NCBI GenBank assembly: GCA_016932235.1
Contig: JAFGDF010000309.1
Location: 1-50,697 of the forward strand
Direction of reading: 5' to 3'
DNA: 50,697 bases
Origin: Deltaproteobacteria bacterium
GTDB lineage: Bacteria > Desulfobacterota > DSM-4660 > Desulfatiglandales > HGW-15
The notes beneath the pieces are model-generated. The model was given only the letters and a program-made list of their open reading frames with translations. It was not told the origin of the DNA and searched no databases. The position numbers and the translations under genes were made by a program. Position 1 is the stretch's first letter, and every line of letters starts with the position of its first letter. Of the stretch, positions 50,167 through 50,697 are shown piece by piece.

Positions 50167-50697
50167 CTAATCATAGAGCAGGTAAGGTTTACGCCATTCA
50201 TGATAGTTATCGAGTTCAGAGAGCCAACCAGCCTTTATTCTTAAGAGATCTTTCCCGGATTCAATATCTCTCCTGATGTCACTATCACCCAGAATCAAGT
50301 CTATGGGCATCCTTTCGTGCTCATATTCATATGGGGGTTTTTTCCACTGAAATTTTTCCCCGTGAATATGAATTATGGCCTTGAGTAAGGAGAGAGATGT
50401 GAAATATGGGGTATACTCATGGTGATCCAATATATGAATCATAAATCCCCTGCAGATATCGCCTTTCCACTTATTAAAAGTCGGACGAAAGGATATTTCC
50501 TGGAGATGGCAACCTTCTATCGTGCCGGGCTCTATCTTCTCTAGAATGAGTTTAGTGTCAAGGAACGGCGAGCCGAATATTTCAAAAGGGCGGCATGTGC
50601 CTCTTCCCTCTGAGATATTGGTTCCTTCCCATATAACCTGACCGGGATAGACATGCGCTGTTTCCGGCAGCGGCATGTTGGGCGACGGCATGATCCA
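50167..50697 (-). CDS. NamZ/DUF1343-type exo-beta-N-acetylmuramidase, C-terminal part (cut by window edge)
   Basis: The minus-strand frame is open to the window end and reads WIMPSPNMPLPETAHVYPGQ, then EGTNISEGRGTCRPFEIFGS. These blocks are hallmarks of DUF1343, the NamZ family that removes terminal MurNAc from peptidoglycan fragments. PTFNKWKGDICRGFMIHILD and LLGD-like LILGDSDIR follow. About 177 residues are visible; the N-terminal half lies beyond the window. A role in cell-wall recycling is inferred from the family. Confidence 0.88.
   Translation of the reverse strand, partial: WIMPSPNMPLPETAHVYPGQVIWEGTNISEGRGTCRPFEIFGSPFLDTKLILEKIEPGTIEGCHLQEISFRPTFNKWKGDICRGFMIHILDHHEYTPYFTSLSLLKAIIHIHGEKFQWKKPPYEYEHERMPIDLILGDSDIRRDIESGKDLLRIKAGWLSELDNYHEWRKPYLLYD

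Noticed and set aside
1..50697. tRNA or rRNA genes, prophage or intact insertion sequence
   Set aside because: No cloverleaf-like gene, rRNA segment, integrase or transposase reading frame was recognised in the window.

Overview
The window is chromosomal DNA from a Gram-negative bacterium. It encodes a complete Tol-Pal envelope system, lipoproteins with SPOR and OmpA-like domains, and nucleotide-sugar enzymes for a surface glycan. Moderate GC content, receiver-only response regulators, the NfeD/slipin pair, the hemC-cobA/hemD order and abundant toxin-antitoxin modules would suit an anaerobic Desulfobacterota-type (former Deltaproteobacteria) organism. That assignment is an inference from gene content only. 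I see no rRNA, tRNA, intact transposase or CRISPR array.

Layout. (1) 1-10 kb: an accessory region for surface sugars. It holds a DegT-type aminotransferase, a membrane and a soluble CapD-type UDP-sugar dehydratase, a UDP-sugar epimerase with an apparent AUU start, and a UDP-sulfoquinovose synthase. Two intact PIN toxin-antitoxin pairs, two vapC relics, a HicA-like remnant and a four-helix-bundle gene are interspersed. (2) 10-13.7 kb: a MazEF-type module and a PreP-like M16 peptidase. (3) 13.9-31.4 kb: two large divergent operons that together encode the whole route from DAHP to chorismate, prephenate processing and tryptophan. On the minus strand the order is trpL-E-G-D-C-F-B-A. On the plus strand it is a leader peptide, then aroK-aroC-pheA-tyrA-aroF-aroB-CM/PDT-aroD-aroE-aroA. 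(4) 31.5-34.5 kb: twin receiver proteins, a LysE-type exporter and a LysM/SPOR lipoprotein. (5) 34.5-43.5 kb: coaBC, family 4 uracil-DNA glycosylase, NfeD, slipin, a Rho_N-domain protein, ispD, hemC, cobA-hemD and an AIM24-family protein. (6) 43.6-49 kb: tolQ-R-A-B-pal-cpoB. (7) 49-50.7 kb: an AT-rich stretch with a tiny excisionase-like HTH protein, a small hypothetical protein and the end of a NamZ/DUF1343 gene.

Control of the aromatic operons is the most informative part. About 120 bp separates two back-to-back leader peptides. One has three consecutive Trp codons and is followed by what looks like a two-stage attenuator. The other reads Phe-Ser-Phe-Tyr-Tyr-Phe-Trp and is followed by a 10-bp antiterminator pairing and an intrinsic terminator, so the shikimate operon appears to sense all three aromatic amino acids.

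A second theme is a family of intergenic elements built from degenerate 7-bp units. They repeatedly sit on the 3' ends of genes and supply their stop codons, because TAA at 7-bp period stops all three frames. Two near-identical copies in inverted orientation, after trpC and after aroC, bracket the 6.2 kb that contains both attenuator regions. A separate 31-bp REP-type hairpin also abuts or includes stop codons.
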